Positions 25,682-37,456 of a stretch of DNA of 64,000 bases are shown here, piece after piece. Source of the DNA: Clostridium homopropionicum DSM 5847 (GTDB lineage: Bacteria; Bacillota; Clostridia; Clostridiales; Clostridiaceae); the NCBI RefSeq assembly GCF_001263795.1, contig NZ_LHUR01000022.1, forward strand, positions 310,001 to 374,000. The letters are read 5' to 3'. Numbering within the stretch: position 1 is the first letter of the stretch; each line of letters opens with the position of its first letter. The position numbers were made by a program, and so were the translations under genes. The notes under the pieces are model-generated. The model did not search any database, was not told the origin of the DNA, and worked only from the letters and a program-made list of their open reading frames with translations.

Positions 25682-26419
25682 TTAATAATATATTTTTTCT
25701 AAACACAAGCCCTGTGCTGGAAGAGACATGCCTGCCTTTGATCTGTCTTTAGCAAGCAGTATTTCCTTTACTGATTCTGGTGTCATTTTCCCAACACCAA
25801 CGTCTAATAGGGTACCTACTATAATTCTTACCATATTATAAAGAAATCCATTGCCAGTTATATTAAATTTAATATAGTATTCTTGCTTCTCAATATCTAT
25901 TGAATATATGGTTCTGGTAGTAGTCTTTACTGAACTCCCAATCTTTCTAAAGGAATCAAATTCATGAGTTCCTATTAAAAATTCACTTCCCTTTTTCATA
26001 AGATCAATATCTAACGGTCTCTTAAAGTGATATACATAGTTTCTATTTATAGCAGCAGGTTCTTCTCTATTTAATATAGTATAAGTATAGGTTTTTTTTA
26101 TGCAATTATACCTTGAATGAAAGTTTATTGGCACTTCACTTGAATCTAAAATTACTATATCATTTGGCAATAAATTATTTATAGCATATTTAATCTTACT
26201 TGGTGGAATTGTAGTTTCTGTAACAAAATTACATATGAAACCTCTTGCATGTACTCCTGAATCTGTTCTACTACAGCCTATTACATTTATATTTCTTCCA
26301 GTAAGCTTTTCCAATACTTCTTCTAGTATTTTTTGTACTGTAATTGCATTATTTTGCCTTTGCCATCCAGCATAATTTGTACCATCATACTCAATAACTA
26401 GCTTAAAATTTTTTTTCAA
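25682..26419 (-). CDS. truA: tRNA pseudouridine(38-40) synthase TruA
   Basis: About 245 residues. Family motifs are IEYDGTNYAGWQRQ, CSRTDSGVHARG with the catalytic aspartate, and FNITGNGFLYNMVRIIVGTLLDVG. It isomerises uridines 38-40 in tRNA anticodon arms. I place the start at TTG 26419, behind GGAGTGA; the upstream ATG at 26440 has its ribosome site only one base away. Directly follows ecfT, the usual Firmicute order (ecfT-truA-rplM-rpsI). Confidence 0.93.
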   Translation of the reverse strand: MKKNFKLVIEYDGTNYAGWQRQNNAITVQKILEEVLEKLTGRNINVIGCSRTDSGVHARGFICNFVTETTIPPSKIKYAINNLLPNDIVILDSSEVPINFHSRYNCIKKTYTYTILNREEPAAINRNYVYHFKRPLDIDLMKKGSEFLIGTHEFDSFRKIGSSVKTTTRTIYSIDIEKQEYYIKFNITGNGFLYNMVRIIVGTLLDVGVGKMTPESVKEILLAKDRSKAGMSLPAQGLCLEKIYY

Positions 26420-26444
26420 AAGTATCACTCCATAATTCATACCT

Positions 26445-27257
26445 TTAAGTAAAACTTCTGCTTAAGAAAGAAACAACTACCAAAACTGCAGTAATACTTA
26501 TTGCAACATAGTCCTCATTATGCAGCTTAAGCACCTTCATTCTAGTTCTTCCACTTCCGCCTTTATAACATCTTGCTTCCATAGCCATAGCAAGCTCATC
26601 TGCACGTCTGAATGAACTAATAAATAGAGGAACTAAAAGTGGTATTAAATTTTTTGCTCTTGCTAATATATTTCCTGACTCAAAATCTGCTCCTCTTGCC
26701 ATTTGTGCTTTCATTATTTTATCTGTCTCATCTATTAAGGTTGGAATAAACCTTAAAGCTATTGTCATCATCATAGCTATTTCATGTGCAGGCAGACCGA
26801 TTTTTTTAAATGGATTTAAAAGCTTCTCTAATCCATCTGTCAGTTCAATAGGTGAAGTAGTTAAAGTTAATAGTGATGTTCCTATAATTAAAAATACGAG
26901 TCTTATTATCATAAATGCTGCTAATATTAAACCATCTTCATACACTTTTAAAAACTTCCACTGCCAAAGTGGAGGTTCTCCTGATGTACCACCTGTCATA
27001 AAAATGTTTAATAAAGCTGTAATCAATAGCAGCATAAATATTGGTTTTAACCCTTTATATATGTACTTAAATGGTACTTTAGAGATAATTATAGATAGGG
27101 CTGTAAATCCTAAAATAAATAGGTATCCCCAAAAATTATCTATAATAAATAAATCTACTATATATATCATTGACAATAATATTTTAACTCGAGGATCTAA
27201 CTTATGAACGAAAGATTCTCCTGGAATGTATTGACCTATGGTTATATCCTTAATCAT
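26445..27257 (-). CDS. ecfT: Energy-coupling factor transporter transmembrane protein EcfT
   Basis: 270 residues with about five to six membrane helices. The two coupling helices are visible: [12 protein letters not shown], and [14 protein letters not shown], where the second motif reads ARC rather than ARG. It links the EcfA ATPases to exchangeable substrate-binding (S) components for vitamins and metals. Its start overlaps the ecfA2 end by 8 bp. No S component gene is in the window, consistent with a group II ECF system. Confidence 0.95.
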   Translation of the reverse strand: MIKDITIGQYIPGESFVHKLDPRVKILLSMIYIVDLFIIDNFWGYLFILGFTALSIIISKVPFKYIYKGLKPIFMLLLITALLNIFMTGGTSGEPPLWQWKFLKVYEDGLILAAFMIIRLVFLIIGTSLLTLTTSPIELTDGLEKLLNPFKKIGLPAHEIAMMMTIALRFIPTLIDETDKIMKAQMARGADFESGNILARAKNLIPLLVPLFISSFRRADELAMAMEARCYKGGSGRTRMKVLKLHNEDYVAISITAVLVVVSFLSRSFT

Positions 27258-28116
27258 TGTTATTAGCTCCCTTTAACAATTTTAATATCTCATATTTAGC
27301 TTCTTCTATAGTAAATATATCTTCTGATATATTAAATCCCTTTTGTTTAAGTTTTTTAGCTAAATAAGTAACCTGAGGAACCGCAAGTCCAACTTTTTCT
27401 AGTACTTCAACTTCCTTAAAAACTTCTTTAGGTGTTCCATCTAGAATGCATTTTCCTTGATGCATTACTAAAATTCTAGTTGCGACCTTTGCAACATCCT
27501 CCATGCTATGTGAAACTAATATTATTGTCATATTATATTCTTTTCTAAGATCTTTTATTTTATCTAGTATTTCATCTCTACCCTTTGGATCTAATCCAGC
27601 AGTTGGCTCATCTAATATTAACACTTTAGGCTCCATTGCAACTACTCCTGCAATTGCAACTCTTCTCTTTTGTCCGCCACTTAAATCAAAAGGTGATTTA
27701 TCTTTATAGCTTTCATAATCCAAGCCTACCATGTTCATAGCCTTTATAACTCTCTTTGAAATTTCAGCTTCATCTAGTCCTAGATTCTTTGGTCCAAAAG
27801 CTATGTCTTTTTCTATAGTTTCCTCAAATAGTTGATATTCAGGATATTGGAAAACTAAGCCTACCTTTTTTCTAATGTCACTTAATTTTACCTTGTCACC
27901 AGTAATATCTACATTATCAATAATTATTTTCCCGCTGCTAGGTTTTAAAAGGCCATTTATATGCTGAATTAAAGTAGATTTACCTGAACCTGTATGACCA
28001 ATTAATGCAACAAATTCTCCATCCTGGATATCAATAGAAACTTCATCTAAAGCTCTTTTTTCGAAAGGTGATCCAGGCATATATATATGTGTTAAGTTTT
28101 CTATTTTAATTGACAT
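27250..28116 (-). CDS. ecfA2: Energy-coupling factor transporter ATPase EcfA2
   Basis: 288 residues. ABC ATPase with Walker [11 protein letters not shown]-loop [13 protein letters not shown], signature [13 protein letters not shown], Walker [14 protein letters not shown] and the H-loop VSHSMEDV. Pairs with EcfA1 as a heterodimer under EcfT. Overlaps ecfA1 by 16 bp, so the module is translationally coupled. Confidence 0.95.
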   Translation of the reverse strand: MSIKIENLTHIYMPGSPFEKRALDEVSIDIQDGEFVALIGHTGSGKSTLIQHINGLLKPSSGKIIIDNVDITGDKVKLSDIRKKVGLVFQYPEYQLFEETIEKDIAFGPKNLGLDEAEISKRVIKAMNMVGLDYESYKDKSPFDLSGGQKRRVAIAGVVAMEPKVLILDEPTAGLDPKGRDEILDKIKDLRKEYNMTIILVSHSMEDVAKVATRILVMHQGKCILDGTPKEVFKEVEVLEKVGLAVPQVTYLAKKLKQKGFNISEDIFTIEEAKYEILKLLKGANNND

Positions 28117-28943
28117 AACGCATTCACCATCTCATCTATTGTTAATATATCAGAAGATATATTTATTCCATTATTTTTTAACTCATAAGACAATTCTGTT
28201 ACTTGTGGTACATCTAAACCAATTTCTTTCATCATTGATACCTTACTGAATATTTCCCTTGGTGTACCTTCCATTACTATCTTACCTTTATCCATAACTA
28301 CTATTCTATCTGCCTCTACGGCTTCCTCCATATAGTGAGTTATTAGTACTATAGTAATACCATATCTTTTATTTACATCTTTAATAGTGTTTATTACTTC
28401 TCTTCTTCCTGAAGGATCTAGCATTGCTGTAGGCTCGTCAAATACAATACATTCAGGTCTCATTGCTAAAATCCCAGCAATTGCAACCCTCTGCTTTTGC
28501 CCACCTGATAATAAGTGTGGTGCATGCTTTCTGTATTCATACATATTTACTTTTTTTAATGAATCATCAACCCTAACTCTAATTTCAGAAGGATCAACTC
28601 CTAAGTTTTCAGGTCCAAAAGCTACATCTTCTTCTACAATAGTTGCAACTATTTGATTGTCCGGATTTTGAAAAACCATTCCTGCCTTATTTCTAATCTT
28701 CCATACGTTTTCCTCATTAGCAGTATCTAATTTATCAACTAATACAATGCCTTCAGATGGAATTAGTAGTGCATTCATGTGCTTTGACAAAGTAGATTTC
28801 CCTGATCCATTATGACCAAGAACAACAAGGAATTCTCCTTTTTTAATATCTAAATTTACTCCATTTACGGCTATTTTTGAATCTTCATTTTGTTTGTCAT
28901 ATTTATAAATAAGATTTTTACACTCAATCATATTTTGAATCAT
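28101..28943 (-). CDS. ecfA1: Energy-coupling factor transporter ATPase EcfA1
   Basis: 280 residues. Walker [11 protein letters not shown]-loop [26 protein letters not shown] and Walker [14 protein letters not shown]. First gene of ecfA1-ecfA2-ecfT-truA, 84 bp after rplQ. A second ATG four codons inside is possible, but GGAG lies ten bases before the first. Confidence 0.95.
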   Translation of the reverse strand: MIQNMIECKNLIYKYDKQNEDSKIAVNGVNLDIKKGEFLVVLGHNGSGKSTLSKHMNALLIPSEGIVLVDKLDTANEENVWKIRNKAGMVFQNPDNQIVATIVEEDVAFGPENLGVDPSEIRVRVDDSLKKVNMYEYRKHAPHLLSGGQKQRVAIAGILAMRPECIVFDEPTAMLDPSGRREVINTIKDVNKRYGITIVLITHYMEEAVEADRIVVMDKGKIVMEGTPREIFSKVSMMKEIGLDVPQVTELSYELKNNGINISSDILTIDEMVNALCQLK

Positions 28944-28988
28944 AGGGTAAATACTCCTTTATATTGTACTTACTGACAATAGCAAAAT

Positions 28989-29017
28989 GGGGACTAAGCT
29001 AGAAATACTTAATCCCC
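28989..29017 (-). terminator. Hairpin after rplQ, end of the alpha operon
   Basis: 10 bp stem GGGGACTAAG/CTTAATCCCC with one mismatch and a 9-base loop, 10 bp past the rplQ stop; the minus strand continues CCCCATTTTGC. Probably a partial terminator with some readthrough into ecfA1. Confidence 0.7.
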
Positions 29018-29027
29018 TCTAAAATAA

Positions 29028-29369
29028 TTACACTAATTCAAGTATAACTACTTCTGCTCCGTCTCCTCTTCTTTGTCCCATTTTATATATTCTAGTGTAT
29101 CCACCATTTCTTTCAGCATACTTTGGAGCAATATTTGCAAATAAATCTTCAACAACTTCTTTTTCATAAACATATGCTAATACTTGTCTTCTAGCATGAA
29201 GATCTCCTCTTTTTGCAAGAGTAATCATTTTTTCAGCTATTTTTCTAGTTTCTTTTGCTCTTGTAACAGTAGTTTCAATCTTACCGTTCTTCAAAAAACT
29301 AGTTACTAGGTTTCTTAGCATAGCTATTCTCTGATCAGTTGGAAGCCCTAACTTACGTTGTTGTGCCAT
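29028..29369 (-). CDS. rplQ: 50S ribosomal protein L17
   Basis: 113 residues, the short bacterial form: [43 protein letters not shown] and [23 protein letters not shown]. Last gene of the alpha operon, 13 bp after rpoA. Confidence 0.98.
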   Translation of the reverse strand: MAQQRKLGLPTDQRIAMLRNLVTSFLKNGKIETTVTRAKETRKIAEKMITLAKRGDLHARRQVLAYVYEKEVVEDLFANIAPKYAERNGGYTRIYKMGQRRGDGAEVVILELV

Positions 29370-29382
29370 GTTTCATCCTCCT

Positions 29383-30330
29383 TTACTCATCGGATTTCTT
29401 TAAGCCTAAACCTAATGCATCAAGCTTCTCTTGAACTTCTTCAAGGGATTTTTTGCCTAAGTTTCTAACTTTCATCATATCATCCATAGTTCTTTCAGTA
29501 AGTTCTTGAACAGTATTAATTCCTGCTCTTTTTAAGCAATTATAGCTTCTTACTGAAAGGTCTAATTCTTCTATTGTCATTTCTAGTACTTTTTCTTTTT
29601 TATCTTCCTCTTTTTCGACCATAATTTCAACATTATCTGCATGGTCTGTAAGAGTCATAAATAATTTAAAATGTTCTATTAATATTTTAGCTGAAAGACT
29701 GATAGCTTCTTCTGGCTTAATAGTTCCATTTGTCCATATCTCAATAGTCAACTTATCATAGTCAGTAATTTGACCTACTCTTGTATTTTCTAATGAGAAA
29801 TTTACTCTTTTTACTGGTGTATAAATAGAATCAACTGGTATAGTACCAATAGGTAGATCTTCTATCTTATTTTTGTTCTGAGTAACATAACCTCTACCTT
29901 TGTTAATATTGATTTCCATGTATAGTCTGCCATCTTCATCTAATGTAGCAATATGTAAATCCTTATTTACAACTTCTACATCACTATCACAAACTATATC
30001 TCCAGCAGTTACTTCACCTGGTCCTTTTACATCTAAATAAATTGTTTTTGAACCTTCTCCATTCATCTTAAGAGCTAATCCTTTAATATTAAGTATTAGC
30101 TCTGTAACATCTTCCTTAACTCCTGTTACAGTTGAAAACTCATGAAGAACTCCATCAATTTTTATAGAACTTGCTGCAGCACCAGGTAAAGAAGATAATA
30201 ATATTCTTCTAAGAGAATTTCCTAAAGTAGTACCATATCCTCTTTCTAGCGGGTCAATAACAAATTTCCCATAAGTGCCATCTTCGGCTACTTCAACACA
30301 TTCTATTTTGGGTTTTTCTATCTCTAACAT
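29383..30330 (-). CDS. rpoA: DNA-directed RNA polymerase subunit alpha
   Basis: 315 residues. The N-terminal assembly domain includes [28 protein letters not shown], and the C-terminal domain includes [23 protein letters not shown], which contacts UP elements and activators. Both domains intact, joined by an acidic linker (EKEEDKKEK). Located between rpsD and rplQ as in other Firmicutes. Confidence 0.98.
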   Translation of the reverse strand: MLEIEKPKIECVEVAEDGTYGKFVIDPLERGYGTTLGNSLRRILLSSLPGAAASSIKIDGVLHEFSTVTGVKEDVTELILNIKGLALKMNGEGSKTIYLDVKGPGEVTAGDIVCDSDVEVVNKDLHIATLDEDGRLYMEININKGRGYVTQNKNKIEDLPIGTIPVDSIYTPVKRVNFSLENTRVGQITDYDKLTIEIWTNGTIKPEEAISLSAKILIEHFKLFMTLTDHADNVEIMVEKEEDKKEKVLEMTIEELDLSVRSYNCLKRAGINTVQELTERTMDDMMKVRNLGKKSLEEVQEKLDALGLGLKKSDE

Positions 30331-30394
30331 ACGAACCCTCCCTTAATGAATTATACCATACTGAGGGCAACTGATTCCATTCTATTTTCCATTC

Positions 30395-31015
30395 TTATTT
30401 GCTATATAACTCAACAATTAATGTTTCATTTACTGGAACATCTATATCAGTTCTAGCTGGCTCAGCAACTACTTTTGCCTCGTAATTTTCTACATTTGCT
30501 TGTATCCATGCTGGTAATGTTTTAGGATTTTCTGCAAAAGTTTTGAATTTTTCACTAGCTCTACTTTTCTCACGTACAGTAATAACATCATTTACACTTA
30601 CTTGGCAAGATGGAATATCAACTTTCTTTCCATTTACTAAGAAATGACCATGTGTAACTAGTTGTCTAGCCTCTGCTCTTGAACCACCAAAACCTGCTCT
30701 AAATACTACATTATCTAATCTCATTTCAAGGAGTCTTAATAGGTTTTCACCAGTGATTCCTTTTATTGATGCAGCATGCTCATAATATTTTCTGAATTGT
30801 CCTTCAAGTATTCCATATATTCTTCTAGCTTTTTGTTTTTCTCTTAATTGTATTCCATAGTTAGAAAGCTTCTTTCTGCTTTGTCCGTGCTGTCCTGGTG
30901 CATATCCTCTTCTTCCGAATGCACATTTATCTGTATAACATCTATCCCCTTTTAGGAATAGCTTCATACCTTCTCTTCTACATTGTCTACATGTAGCTCC
31001 AGTATATCTAGCCAT
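30395..31015 (-). CDS. rpsD: 30S ribosomal protein S4
   Basis: 206 residues. Starts [23 protein letters not shown] with the zinc-type CxxC, plus a second Cys pair position (C...C near DRCYTDKC), so it is a zinc-binding S4. The S4 RNA-binding domain [32 protein letters not shown] is present. Primary 16S-binding assembly protein. Here it lies inside the alpha operon, unlike Bacillus subtilis where rpsD is elsewhere. Confidence 0.98.
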   Translation of the reverse strand: MARYTGATCRQCRREGMKLFLKGDRCYTDKCAFGRRGYAPGQHGQSRKKLSNYGIQLREKQKARRIYGILEGQFRKYYEHAASIKGITGENLLRLLEMRLDNVVFRAGFGGSRAEARQLVTHGHFLVNGKKVDIPSCQVSVNDVITVREKSRASEKFKTFAENPKTLPAWIQANVENYEAKVVAEPARTDIDVPVNETLIVELYSK

Positions 31016-31042
31016 TTAAGTAACACCTCCTGTTTCTATATA

Positions 31043-31438
31043 TTACACTCTTCTTCTTTTAGGTGGTCTACAACCATTGTGTGGTATTGGTGTAACGTCT
31101 TTAATTAAAGTTATTTCTAGACCTGCTGCTTGTAATGATCTGATTGCAGCTTCTCTACCAGCTCCCGGTCCTTTTACATATACTTCTATGCTTTTTAATC
31201 CATGTTCCATTGCAGATGTTGCTGCAGTTTCTGCTGCCATTTGCGCAGCAAATGGTGTGCTTTTTCTTGAACCTTTAAATCCTAATGCTCCTGCACTTGA
31301 CCATGATAGAGCGTTACCCACTGCATCAGTTAGTGTAACAATTGAATTATTGAAGGTAGATTTTATATGTGCACAGCCATGTTCAACATTCTTTCTTTCT
31401 TTTTTTCTTCTTGTCTTTCTTACTTTTGCTTTAGCCAC
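31043..31438 (-). CDS. rpsK: 30S ribosomal protein S11
   Basis: 131 residues. [31 protein letters not shown] and the end [18 protein letters not shown] are standard. Located on the platform near the E-site codon. 16 bp after rpsM. Confidence 0.98.
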   Translation of the reverse strand: MAKAKVRKTRRKKERKNVEHGCAHIKSTFNNSIVTLTDAVGNALSWSSAGALGFKGSRKSTPFAAQMAAETAATSAMEHGLKSIEVYVKGPGAGREAAIRSLQAAGLEITLIKDVTPIPHNGCRPPKRRRV

Positions 31439-31454
31439 TTATCATCCCTCCTTA

Positions 31455-31826
31455 CTATTTCTTCTTCTTAGCGCTAACGGCTCTCTTTGGTCCTTTTCTA
31501 GTTCTAGCATTTGTCTTAGTTTTTTGTCCTCTTACTGGAAGATTTCTTCTATGTCTTATTCCTCTATAACAGCCTATTTCAAGTAATCTCTTTATATCTA
31601 GAGCGATCTTTCTTCTTAAATCTCCTTCAACTACAAAGTTCTTGCTAATATAATCTCTTATTGCATTTACTTCTTCTTCAGTAAGATCTTTAACTCTAGT
31701 ATCTGGACTTACTCCAGCTATGCTTAGAATTTCACGAGATCTATTAATTCCAATCCCGTAAATGTATGTTAGACCCACTTCAACTCTTTTTTCTTTTGGT
31801 AGGTCAACACCAGCTATTCTTGCCAT
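31455..31826 (-). CDS. rpsM: 30S ribosomal protein S13
   Basis: 123 residues. [26 protein letters not shown] with the helix-hairpin-helix, then [28 protein letters not shown]. Contacts P-site tRNA from the head of 30S. The 143 bp before it (31827-31969) separate it from rpmJ and hold only an AT-rich stretch with a TATAAT box; no convincing -35 at proper spacing. Confidence 0.98.
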   Translation of the reverse strand: MARIAGVDLPKEKRVEVGLTYIYGIGINRSREILSIAGVSPDTRVKDLTEEEVNAIRDYISKNFVVEGDLRRKIALDIKRLLEIGCYRGIRHRRNLPVRGQKTKTNARTRKGPKRAVSAKKKK

Positions 31827-31969
31827 TGGATTCTACACCTCCTAATAATTAACTGTTGCATCGTATATTTATGTTAGCAGCCGCATGTATACTTTTTAAT
31901 TTATTATAATCATACTTATACATGATATTTCAATTTTAAAAATTTATCAACTGTTTATTTGAATTTTTA

Positions 31970-32098
<129 letters not shown>

Positions 32099-32317
32099 CT
32101 ATTTTGCTCTCCAAGTTATCCTGCCTCTACTTAAATCATATGGAGAAAGCTCAACTGTAACTTTGTCACCTGGTAAGATTCTAATAAAATTCATTCTTAG
32201 CTTACCAGATACATGCGCCAATATCGTTTGACCACTTTCTAATTTTACTTCAAACATTGCATTTGGTAGGGCTTCCAAAACCTCACCTTGCATTTCAATT
32301 ACATCATCTTTTGACAT
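32099..32317 (-). CDS. infA: Translation initiation factor IF-1
   Basis: 72 residues, one S1-type OB fold: [27 protein letters not shown], then [24 protein letters not shown]. Blocks the ribosomal A site during initiation. Between the KOW-domain gene and rpmJ. Confidence 0.98.
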   Translation of the reverse strand: MSKDDVIEMQGEVLEALPNAMFEVKLESGQTILAHVSGKLRMNFIRILPGDKVTVELSPYDLSRGRITWRAK

Positions 32318-32324
32318 AAGGCAC

Positions 32325-32615
32325 TTAACCCTCCTTATTATCGCACCTATTTACTAAGCACTTCCTAATTAATACATTACTAATGTTTTCACCAGAAATT
32401 ATCAACTCTTTTATATCTTCCAACACATCTTTGGTAACTATTAAGTGCTTCAATTTCTTCTTTTTAGGTTTTTCGATTTTTCTTAATTCACCATCTACAA
32501 TACTTACATACTCATCATTTAATATGTTAAGTATCATAAACGGTCTACCTGAATCTCTTCCGGCTTTTGAATACACTACTTTCCCTATAAGGTCTTCATT
32601 GTACAATATAGCCAC
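32325..32615 (-). CDS. KOW-domain RNA-binding protein (L14E/L6E/L27E-like)
   Basis: 96 residues. N-terminal KOW-type strand pair ([20 protein letters not shown]), a Lys-rich patch [15 protein letters not shown], and an acidic-to-basic helical tail. Firmicute relatives occur at exactly this place between map and infA; a ribosome- or rRNA-associated role is generally inferred, not proven. 10 bp after map, 7 bp before infA. Confidence 0.85.
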   Translation of the reverse strand: MAILYNEDLIGKVVYSKAGRDSGRPFMILNILNDEYVSIVDGELRKIEKPKKKKLKHLIVTKDVLEDIKELIISGENISNVLIRKCLVNRCDNKEG

Positions 32616-32625
32616 CTCTATTAAC

Positions 32626-33372
32626 CTATATTAAAGTCAGTATTTCTGGACCATTACTCAAAATTGCTACAGTGTTTTCATAATGAGCTGATAACGTGCC
32701 ATCCTTTGTGACTACAGTCCAATCATTAGATTGCGTTTCTACTTGATAACCCCCAATGTTAATCATAGGTTCAATTGCTAAAACCATTCCATTCATTAAC
32801 TTAGGTCCTCTTCCTGGTCTACCATAGTTAGGTACCTCTGGATCCTCATGCATTTTAGTACCAATTCCATGACCTACATAATCCCTAACAACAGAGTAGC
32901 CCCGGGCTTCAGCATATTCCTGAATAGCTGAGGATATATCTGTTAATCTATTACCAACAATAGCTTTTTCTACTCCTTTAAAAAAACTTTCTCTAGTAAT
33001 ATTAATTAGGTTTTCAGCCTCTTTTGAAATTTGACCTACAGCAAAGGTCCTAGCAGCATCACCATGATAACCATTGTAATTTGTTCCACAATCAATGCTT
33101 ATAATGTCGCCCTCTTTTAGAACTGTTTTCCCTGGTATACCATGGACAACTTCTTCATTAATAGATGTGCATATAGAAGCTGGAAAGCCGTAATAACCTT
33201 TAAATGAAGGAGTAGAATTATTTCTCTTTATGTATTCTTCTGCTATTCTATCCAATTCATCGGTAGTTATTCCTGGTTTTATAGATTCTTGTAATAATGC
33301 AAGAGTTTCCCCTACTATTTTTCCAGCCTTTTTCATGTAATCTATTTCTCTATCACTTTTAATTATTATCAT
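32626..33372 (-). CDS. map: Methionine aminopeptidase, type I
   Basis: 248 residues. Removes initiator Met from new proteins. The five metal ligands are visible in GDIISIDCGTNYNGYHGDAART (two Asp), VGHGIGTKMHEDP (His), MVLAIEPMI (Glu) and the final SAHYENTVAIL (Glu). Its ATG abuts the adk stop codon. Confidence 0.97.
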   Translation of the reverse strand: MIIIKSDREIDYMKKAGKIVGETLALLQESIKPGITTDELDRIAEEYIKRNNSTPSFKGYYGFPASICTSINEEVVHGIPGKTVLKEGDIISIDCGTNYNGYHGDAARTFAVGQISKEAENLINITRESFFKGVEKAIVGNRLTDISSAIQEYAEARGYSVVRDYVGHGIGTKMHEDPEVPNYGRPGRGPKLMNGMVLAIEPMINIGGYQVETQSNDWTVVTKDGTLSAHYENTVAILSNGPEILTLI

Positions 33373-34029
33373 TTACTTATTGCCTTCTATCTCTATGTGA
33401 TTAGAAATTATTTTAAAGACTTCGTCAATTAATTGTGTACCATCAACCACAAATAATTGATTCTTTTGTTTATAGAAATCTACTAATGGCTGAGTTTGTT
33501 TTTCATAAACGTCTATTCTTTCTTTCACTGTCTCTTCACTATCATCTTTTCTCTGCACTACTGCGCTACCGCACAAATCACATAGACCATCAACTTTTGG
33601 AGGGTTAAATTTAATATGATAACTTGCTCCGCATGACGGACAAACTCTTCTTCCAGTCATTCTATCTAAAATGTAACTACCAGGAACTTCAATAAGTAAA
33701 GCAGTATCTATTCCTTCTCCTTTTGCTTTTAAGAAGTTTTCAAGTGCTTCAGCTTGTTTTACTGTTCTAGGGAATCCATCTAGTAAAAATCCATTTTTAC
33801 AATCATCATTAGTAAATCTATCATTAACTAAATCAATAGTTAATTCATCAGGAACTAAAAGTCCCTTATCCATATATTCTTTTGCTTTAATACCTAGCTG
33901 TGTTTTTTCAGAAATGTTCTTTCTGAATATATCTCCAGTAGATATATGCGGAATAGAATATTTTTCACTTATTAACTTTGCTTGAGTACCTTTACCTGCT
34001 CCAGGAGGTCCTAACAAAATTATTTTCAT
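33373..34029 (-). CDS. adk: Adenylate kinase, zinc-containing
   Basis: 218 residues. P-loop [10 protein letters not shown] near the N-terminus, [15 protein letters not shown], and a LID domain with four cysteines, [12 protein letters not shown]...GLCDLCG, that bind zinc as in other Gram-positives. Equilibrates ATP, ADP and AMP. Between secY and map as usual. Confidence 0.98.
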   Translation of the reverse strand: MKIILLGPPGAGKGTQAKLISEKYSIPHISTGDIFRKNISEKTQLGIKAKEYMDKGLLVPDELTIDLVNDRFTNDDCKNGFLLDGFPRTVKQAEALENFLKAKGEGIDTALLIEVPGSYILDRMTGRRVCPSCGASYHIKFNPPKVDGLCDLCGSAVVQRKDDSEETVKERIDVYEKQTQPLVDFYKQKNQLFVVDGTQLIDEVFKIISNHIEIEGNK

Positions 34030-34057
34030 AATATCAACTCCAACTCTTAATACATTT

Positions 34058-35332
34058 CTACTTAAGGAAACCTTTATAATGTCTCATCATTAATTGAGAA
34101 TCTAATTTTCTCATGAAATCAAGAGCAACTCCAACTTCAATTAATAATGCAGTACCACCAAAAGATATTCCTTGAAAAGGTGTTAACCCTTCAATAGCCA
34201 TTGGAATTACAGCAATTAAAGCAGCAAACAATCCTCCAAGTACTGACATTCTCATCAATACTCTTTCAATAAATCTAGCAGTTGATTCTCCTGGTCTTAC
34301 ACCTGGTATAAATCCTGCAGATTTATGAATATTTTCAGCCATTTCCTCAGGTTTAAAAGTAACTTCTGAGTAGAACCAAGTAAAAAATACAACAAGTACT
34401 ATTGTAATTATTGCATATGGCAATGAATTATTTTTAAATACACTGTATTTACTCAATGTTATAAACTTATTAAATGCTGATTCTGGCCAAAAACTACCTA
34501 TTGTTGCTGGAAATTGCATAACTGACATTGCGAATATTATTGCTATAACTGAAGAGGAATTCAGATTTATAGGAATATGTGTTGATTGTCCTTTAAATAC
34601 TCTTCCGCCAGATTGTTTTGCTGCATATTGAATTGGAATTCTTCTTTCTGATAATGCAGATATAACAACAGCAGTGAATAAAGCAATTACTAAAACTAGT
34701 AATAATACAATTTGAACTTCACTTACAGCTCCAGTTGACTGTAAACTAGCAATTCTTCCTACTTCACGTGGAAGCCTAGACATAATATTTACAAATATTA
34801 TTAAAGAAATACCATTACCTATACCTTTTACAGTAATTTGGTCACCTAACCACATTAAGAAAACTGATGAAGTTGTCAATGTTAGTACAATTAAAAATAC
34901 ATCAAAATTGCTAACATTTGATATAGCTCCGTAATTTCTAATCAATGCGTATGTACCTAATGATTGTATAGCACCAAATATTACTGCACAATATCTAGTA
35001 TATTTCTGTATTTTCTTTCTGCCTTCTTCTCCTTCTTTTGAAAGTTGTTCTAAAGAAGGAATGGCAATAGTCAATAACTGAAATATAATTGATGAATTAA
35101 TATAAGGTATAACACCCATAGCAAAAATACTAAAGCTACTTAAGGCTCCTCCTGACATTAAATCATAAAAACTAAATAGCGTCCCCGCTTTTGCTAAGTT
35201 TGATAGTGCGCTGGTATCAATTCCAGGAACAGGAATATGATTTCCTATCCTGACAATTGCAACCATTAATATTGTAAAAATTATTCTATTTCTAAGATCG
35301 GGAACTTTCCAAGCATTACGTAAGGTTGACAA
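34058..35332 (-). CDS. secY: Preprotein translocase subunit SecY
   Basis: 424 residues with ten membrane helices. Visible motifs are [16 protein letters not shown] near the N-terminus, [32 protein letters not shown] (plug and helix 2) and [15 protein letters not shown] in the C5 loop. Translation starts at TTG 35332 behind GAGGTG. The start is 1 bp after the rplO stop, so coupled. Confidence 0.98.
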   Translation of the reverse strand: MSTLRNAWKVPDLRNRIIFTILMVAIVRIGNHIPVPGIDTSALSNLAKAGTLFSFYDLMSGGALSSFSIFAMGVIPYINSSIIFQLLTIAIPSLEQLSKEGEEGRKKIQKYTRYCAVIFGAIQSLGTYALIRNYGAISNVSNFDVFLIVLTLTTSSVFLMWLGDQITVKGIGNGISLIIFVNIMSRLPREVGRIASLQSTGAVSEVQIVLLLVLVIALFTAVVISALSERRIPIQYAAKQSGGRVFKGQSTHIPINLNSSSVIAIIFAMSVMQFPATIGSFWPESAFNKFITLSKYSVFKNNSLPYAIITIVLVVFFTWFYSEVTFKPEEMAENIHKSAGFIPGVRPGESTARFIERVLMRMSVLGGLFAALIAVIPMAIEGLTPFQGISFGGTALLIEVGVALDFMRKLDSQLMMRHYKGFLK

Positions 35333-35333
35333 A

Positions 35334-35774
35334 TTATATCACCTCTACTTTTCCCCCAATAGATTCTATCTTCTCAACTGCGCCTTTTGTGAACTTAGTA
35401 GCTTTTATAGTAAGCTTTTTCTCCAAAACGCCATTTCCTAGGATCTTGATACCATCTTTAAATTTACTTACTACTCCACTTTCTTTTAATAATTCTGGAG
35501 TAACTTCTGTTCCATCTTCAAATATATTTAATCTGCTTACATTAACTTCAACGTATTCTTTAGAAAATATATTTGTAAATCCTCTTTTAGGAATTCTTCT
35601 ATATAAAGGCATTTGACCTCCTTCAAATCCTGGTCTTACGCCTCCGCCTGATCTTGCATTTTGTCCTTTATGCCCTTTTCCTGCTGTCTTTCCTAAACCT
35701 GAACCATTACCTCTACCAACTCTTTTAGAAGCTTGTTTTGAACCTACAGCAGGCTTCAAATCATGAAGTTGCAT
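35334..35774 (-). CDS. rplO: 50S ribosomal protein L15
   Basis: 146 residues. The glycine-rich N-terminus ([44 protein letters not shown]) is diagnostic. Binds 23S rRNA near the exit of domain V. 15 bp after rpmD. Confidence 0.98.
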   Translation of the reverse strand: MQLHDLKPAVGSKQASKRVGRGNGSGLGKTAGKGHKGQNARSGGGVRPGFEGGQMPLYRRIPKRGFTNIFSKEYVEVNVSRLNIFEDGTEVTPELLKESGVVSKFKDGIKILGNGVLEKKLTIKATKFTKGAVEKIESIGGKVEVI

Positions 35775-35789
35775 ATTCTACACCTCCTC

Positions 35790-35972
35790 TTATTGCATTT
35801 CTTCAACATCTAGAAGATAACTTATTTTGTTTATCATACCTCTTATTTGAGGAGTATCTTCTTGCATAACACTGTTGCCTATCTTTTTTAATCCAAGAGC
35901 ATTAACAGTAGCTATGTGGTCTTTTTTTCTGCCTATAACACTCTTTGTTAGTGTCACCTTAAGCTTAGCCAA
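35790..35972 (-). CDS. rpmD: 50S ribosomal protein L30
   Basis: 60 residues: [46 protein letters not shown]. Standard short bacterial L30, 12 bp after rpsE. Confidence 0.98.
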   Translation of the reverse strand: MAKLKVTLTKSVIGRKKDHIATVNALGLKKIGNSVMQEDTPQIRGMINKISYLLDVEEMQ

Positions 35973-35984
35973 GGTCGATCCCTC

Positions 35985-36482
35985 CTAACCTAATATCTCT
36001 TCAACAGTCTTGCCTCTTAATTTAGCAATCTGTTCAGCAGTTCTTAATTTTGATAATCCATCGATTGTAGCTCCGACCATATTTCTTGGATTATTAGATC
36101 CTAATGATTTAGCTCTAACATCCTTTAATCCTGCAAGTTCAAGTACGGCTCTTACTGGACCACCAGCAATAACTCCAGTACCTTCTGTTGCTGGCATTAT
36201 TAATACTTCTCCTCTTCCAAATTTTCCATCAATCTTATGAGGAACAGTATTATCAACTATTGCAACTTCTACTAAATGTTTCTTTGCATCTTCTATACCT
36301 TTTCTTATAGCTTCTGGTATTTCAGTAGCTTTACCCATACCAACGCCAACGTGCCCGTTTTCATCTCCAACAACTACAAGAGCACTAAATCTAAAGTTTC
36401 TTCCACCTTTAACAACCTTAGCAACTCTGTTTATGAAAACAACTTTTTCTTTTAGATTTAGCGTGCTAGGTTCTATTCTCAT
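35985..36482 (-). CDS. rpsE: 30S ribosomal protein S5
   Basis: 165 residues. Double-stranded-RNA-like N-terminal domain ([29 protein letters not shown]) followed by the C-terminal [24 protein letters not shown]. Involved in decoding fidelity. The spectinomycin loop reads VVKGGRN, the normal sensitive-type residues. Confidence 0.98.
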   Translation of the reverse strand: MRIEPSTLNLKEKVVFINRVAKVVKGGRNFRFSALVVVGDENGHVGVGMGKATEIPEAIRKGIEDAKKHLVEVAIVDNTVPHKIDGKFGRGEVLIMPATEGTGVIAGGPVRAVLELAGLKDVRAKSLGSNNPRNMVGATIDGLSKLRTAEQIAKLRGKTVEEILG

Positions 36483-36498
36483 AGCTTTCCCTCCTTTT

Positions 36499-36861
36499 CT
36501 AGAATTTTAGACCTGCTTCTCTAGCTCCATCAGCAAGTTCTTTTACTCTACCATGATATATATATCCGCCTCTATCGAAAACAACTTCTTCTATGCCTTT
36601 TTCTAAAGCTTTCTTTGCTACTAAAGCTCCTACTGCTTTTGCAGCTTCTTTATTGCTTCCAACTTTTGATCCAAAATCTTTATCTATACTAGAAGCTGAC
36701 GCTAAAGTTACTCCTGCAACGTCATCAATAAGTTGTGCATATATGTTTTTTTCGCTTCTAAAAACTGCTAATCTAGGTCTTGCTGCAGTTCCTTGCACTT
36801 TGTTACGCACTCTTAAATGACGATTCACTCTAGCTTTTTGTCTATCTTCTTTCTTGAACAT
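36499..36861 (-). CDS. rplR: 50S ribosomal protein L18
   Basis: 120 residues starting [33 protein letters not shown]. Binds 5S rRNA with L5. The ATG at 36861 follows GGAGTGAATAAA; a GTG three codons earlier overlaps the ribosome site. Confidence 0.97.
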   Translation of the reverse strand: MFKKEDRQKARVNRHLRVRNKVQGTAARPRLAVFRSEKNIYAQLIDDVAGVTLASASSIDKDFGSKVGSNKEAAKAVGALVAKKALEKGIEEVVFDRGGYIYHGRVKELADGAREAGLKF

Positions 36862-36891
36862 TTTATTCACTCCTTTCTGCTGTTACATTTG

Positions 36892-37431
36892 TTATTTACC
36901 AGTTTTACCTTCTTTACGTCTGATTACTTCACCAGCGTACTTAATTCCTTTTCCTTTGTAAGGTTCTGGTTTTCTCCAAACTCTTATATCAGCTGCTACT
37001 GAACCAACTAATTCTTTGTCTATTCCACTAACAACTACTTTTGTAGCTTCTGGAACTGAATAGTCTACACCTTGAACAGCTTTAATTTCTACTGGATGTG
37101 AATATCCAAGATTTAATACTAGATCCTTGCCTTTTAATTGAGCTCTGTAACCTACACCTACTAGCTCTAAAGTTTTTTGGAATCCTTCAGTTACTCCAAC
37201 AACCATGTTTTTTATTAAAGCTCTTGTTAAACCGTGTAAAGCTCTATGTAAAGGTGCTTCACTAGGTCTTGTTACTACAACTTGATTATTTTCTAAAGCT
37301 ATGTTTACTTCCTTATGCATAGCTTTTACTAATTCTCCTTTGGGTCCTTTTACTGTAACAACGTTATCTGGCGTTACATTAACATTTACTCCATTAGGTA
37401 TTTCTATTGGAAGTCTTCCTATTCTAGACAT
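36892..37431 (-). CDS. rplF: 50S ribosomal protein L6
   Basis: 179 residues from [15 protein letters not shown] (ATG at 37431; the GTG two codons upstream lies in the AGGAGGTG site). Two-repeat fold, ending [29 protein letters not shown]. Located near the factor-binding site. Confidence 0.97.
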   Translation of the reverse strand: MSRIGRLPIEIPNGVNVNVTPDNVVTVKGPKGELVKAMHKEVNIALENNQVVVTRPSEAPLHRALHGLTRALIKNMVVGVTEGFQKTLELVGVGYRAQLKGKDLVLNLGYSHPVEIKAVQGVDYSVPEATKVVVSGIDKELVGSVAADIRVWRKPEPYKGKGIKYAGEVIRRKEGKTGK

Positions 37432-37456
37432 TACCACACCTCCTATTCACCTTAAA

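Noticed and set aside
31077-31586. 169-codon plus-strand frame over rpsK/rpsM
   Set aside because: Antisense to two unmistakable ribosomal protein genes, no ribosome site and no recognisable domain.
31827-31969. Promoter before rpsM
   Set aside because: A TATAAT is present, but the best -35 candidate (TTGAAA) is 19 bases away; too weak to list as a feature.
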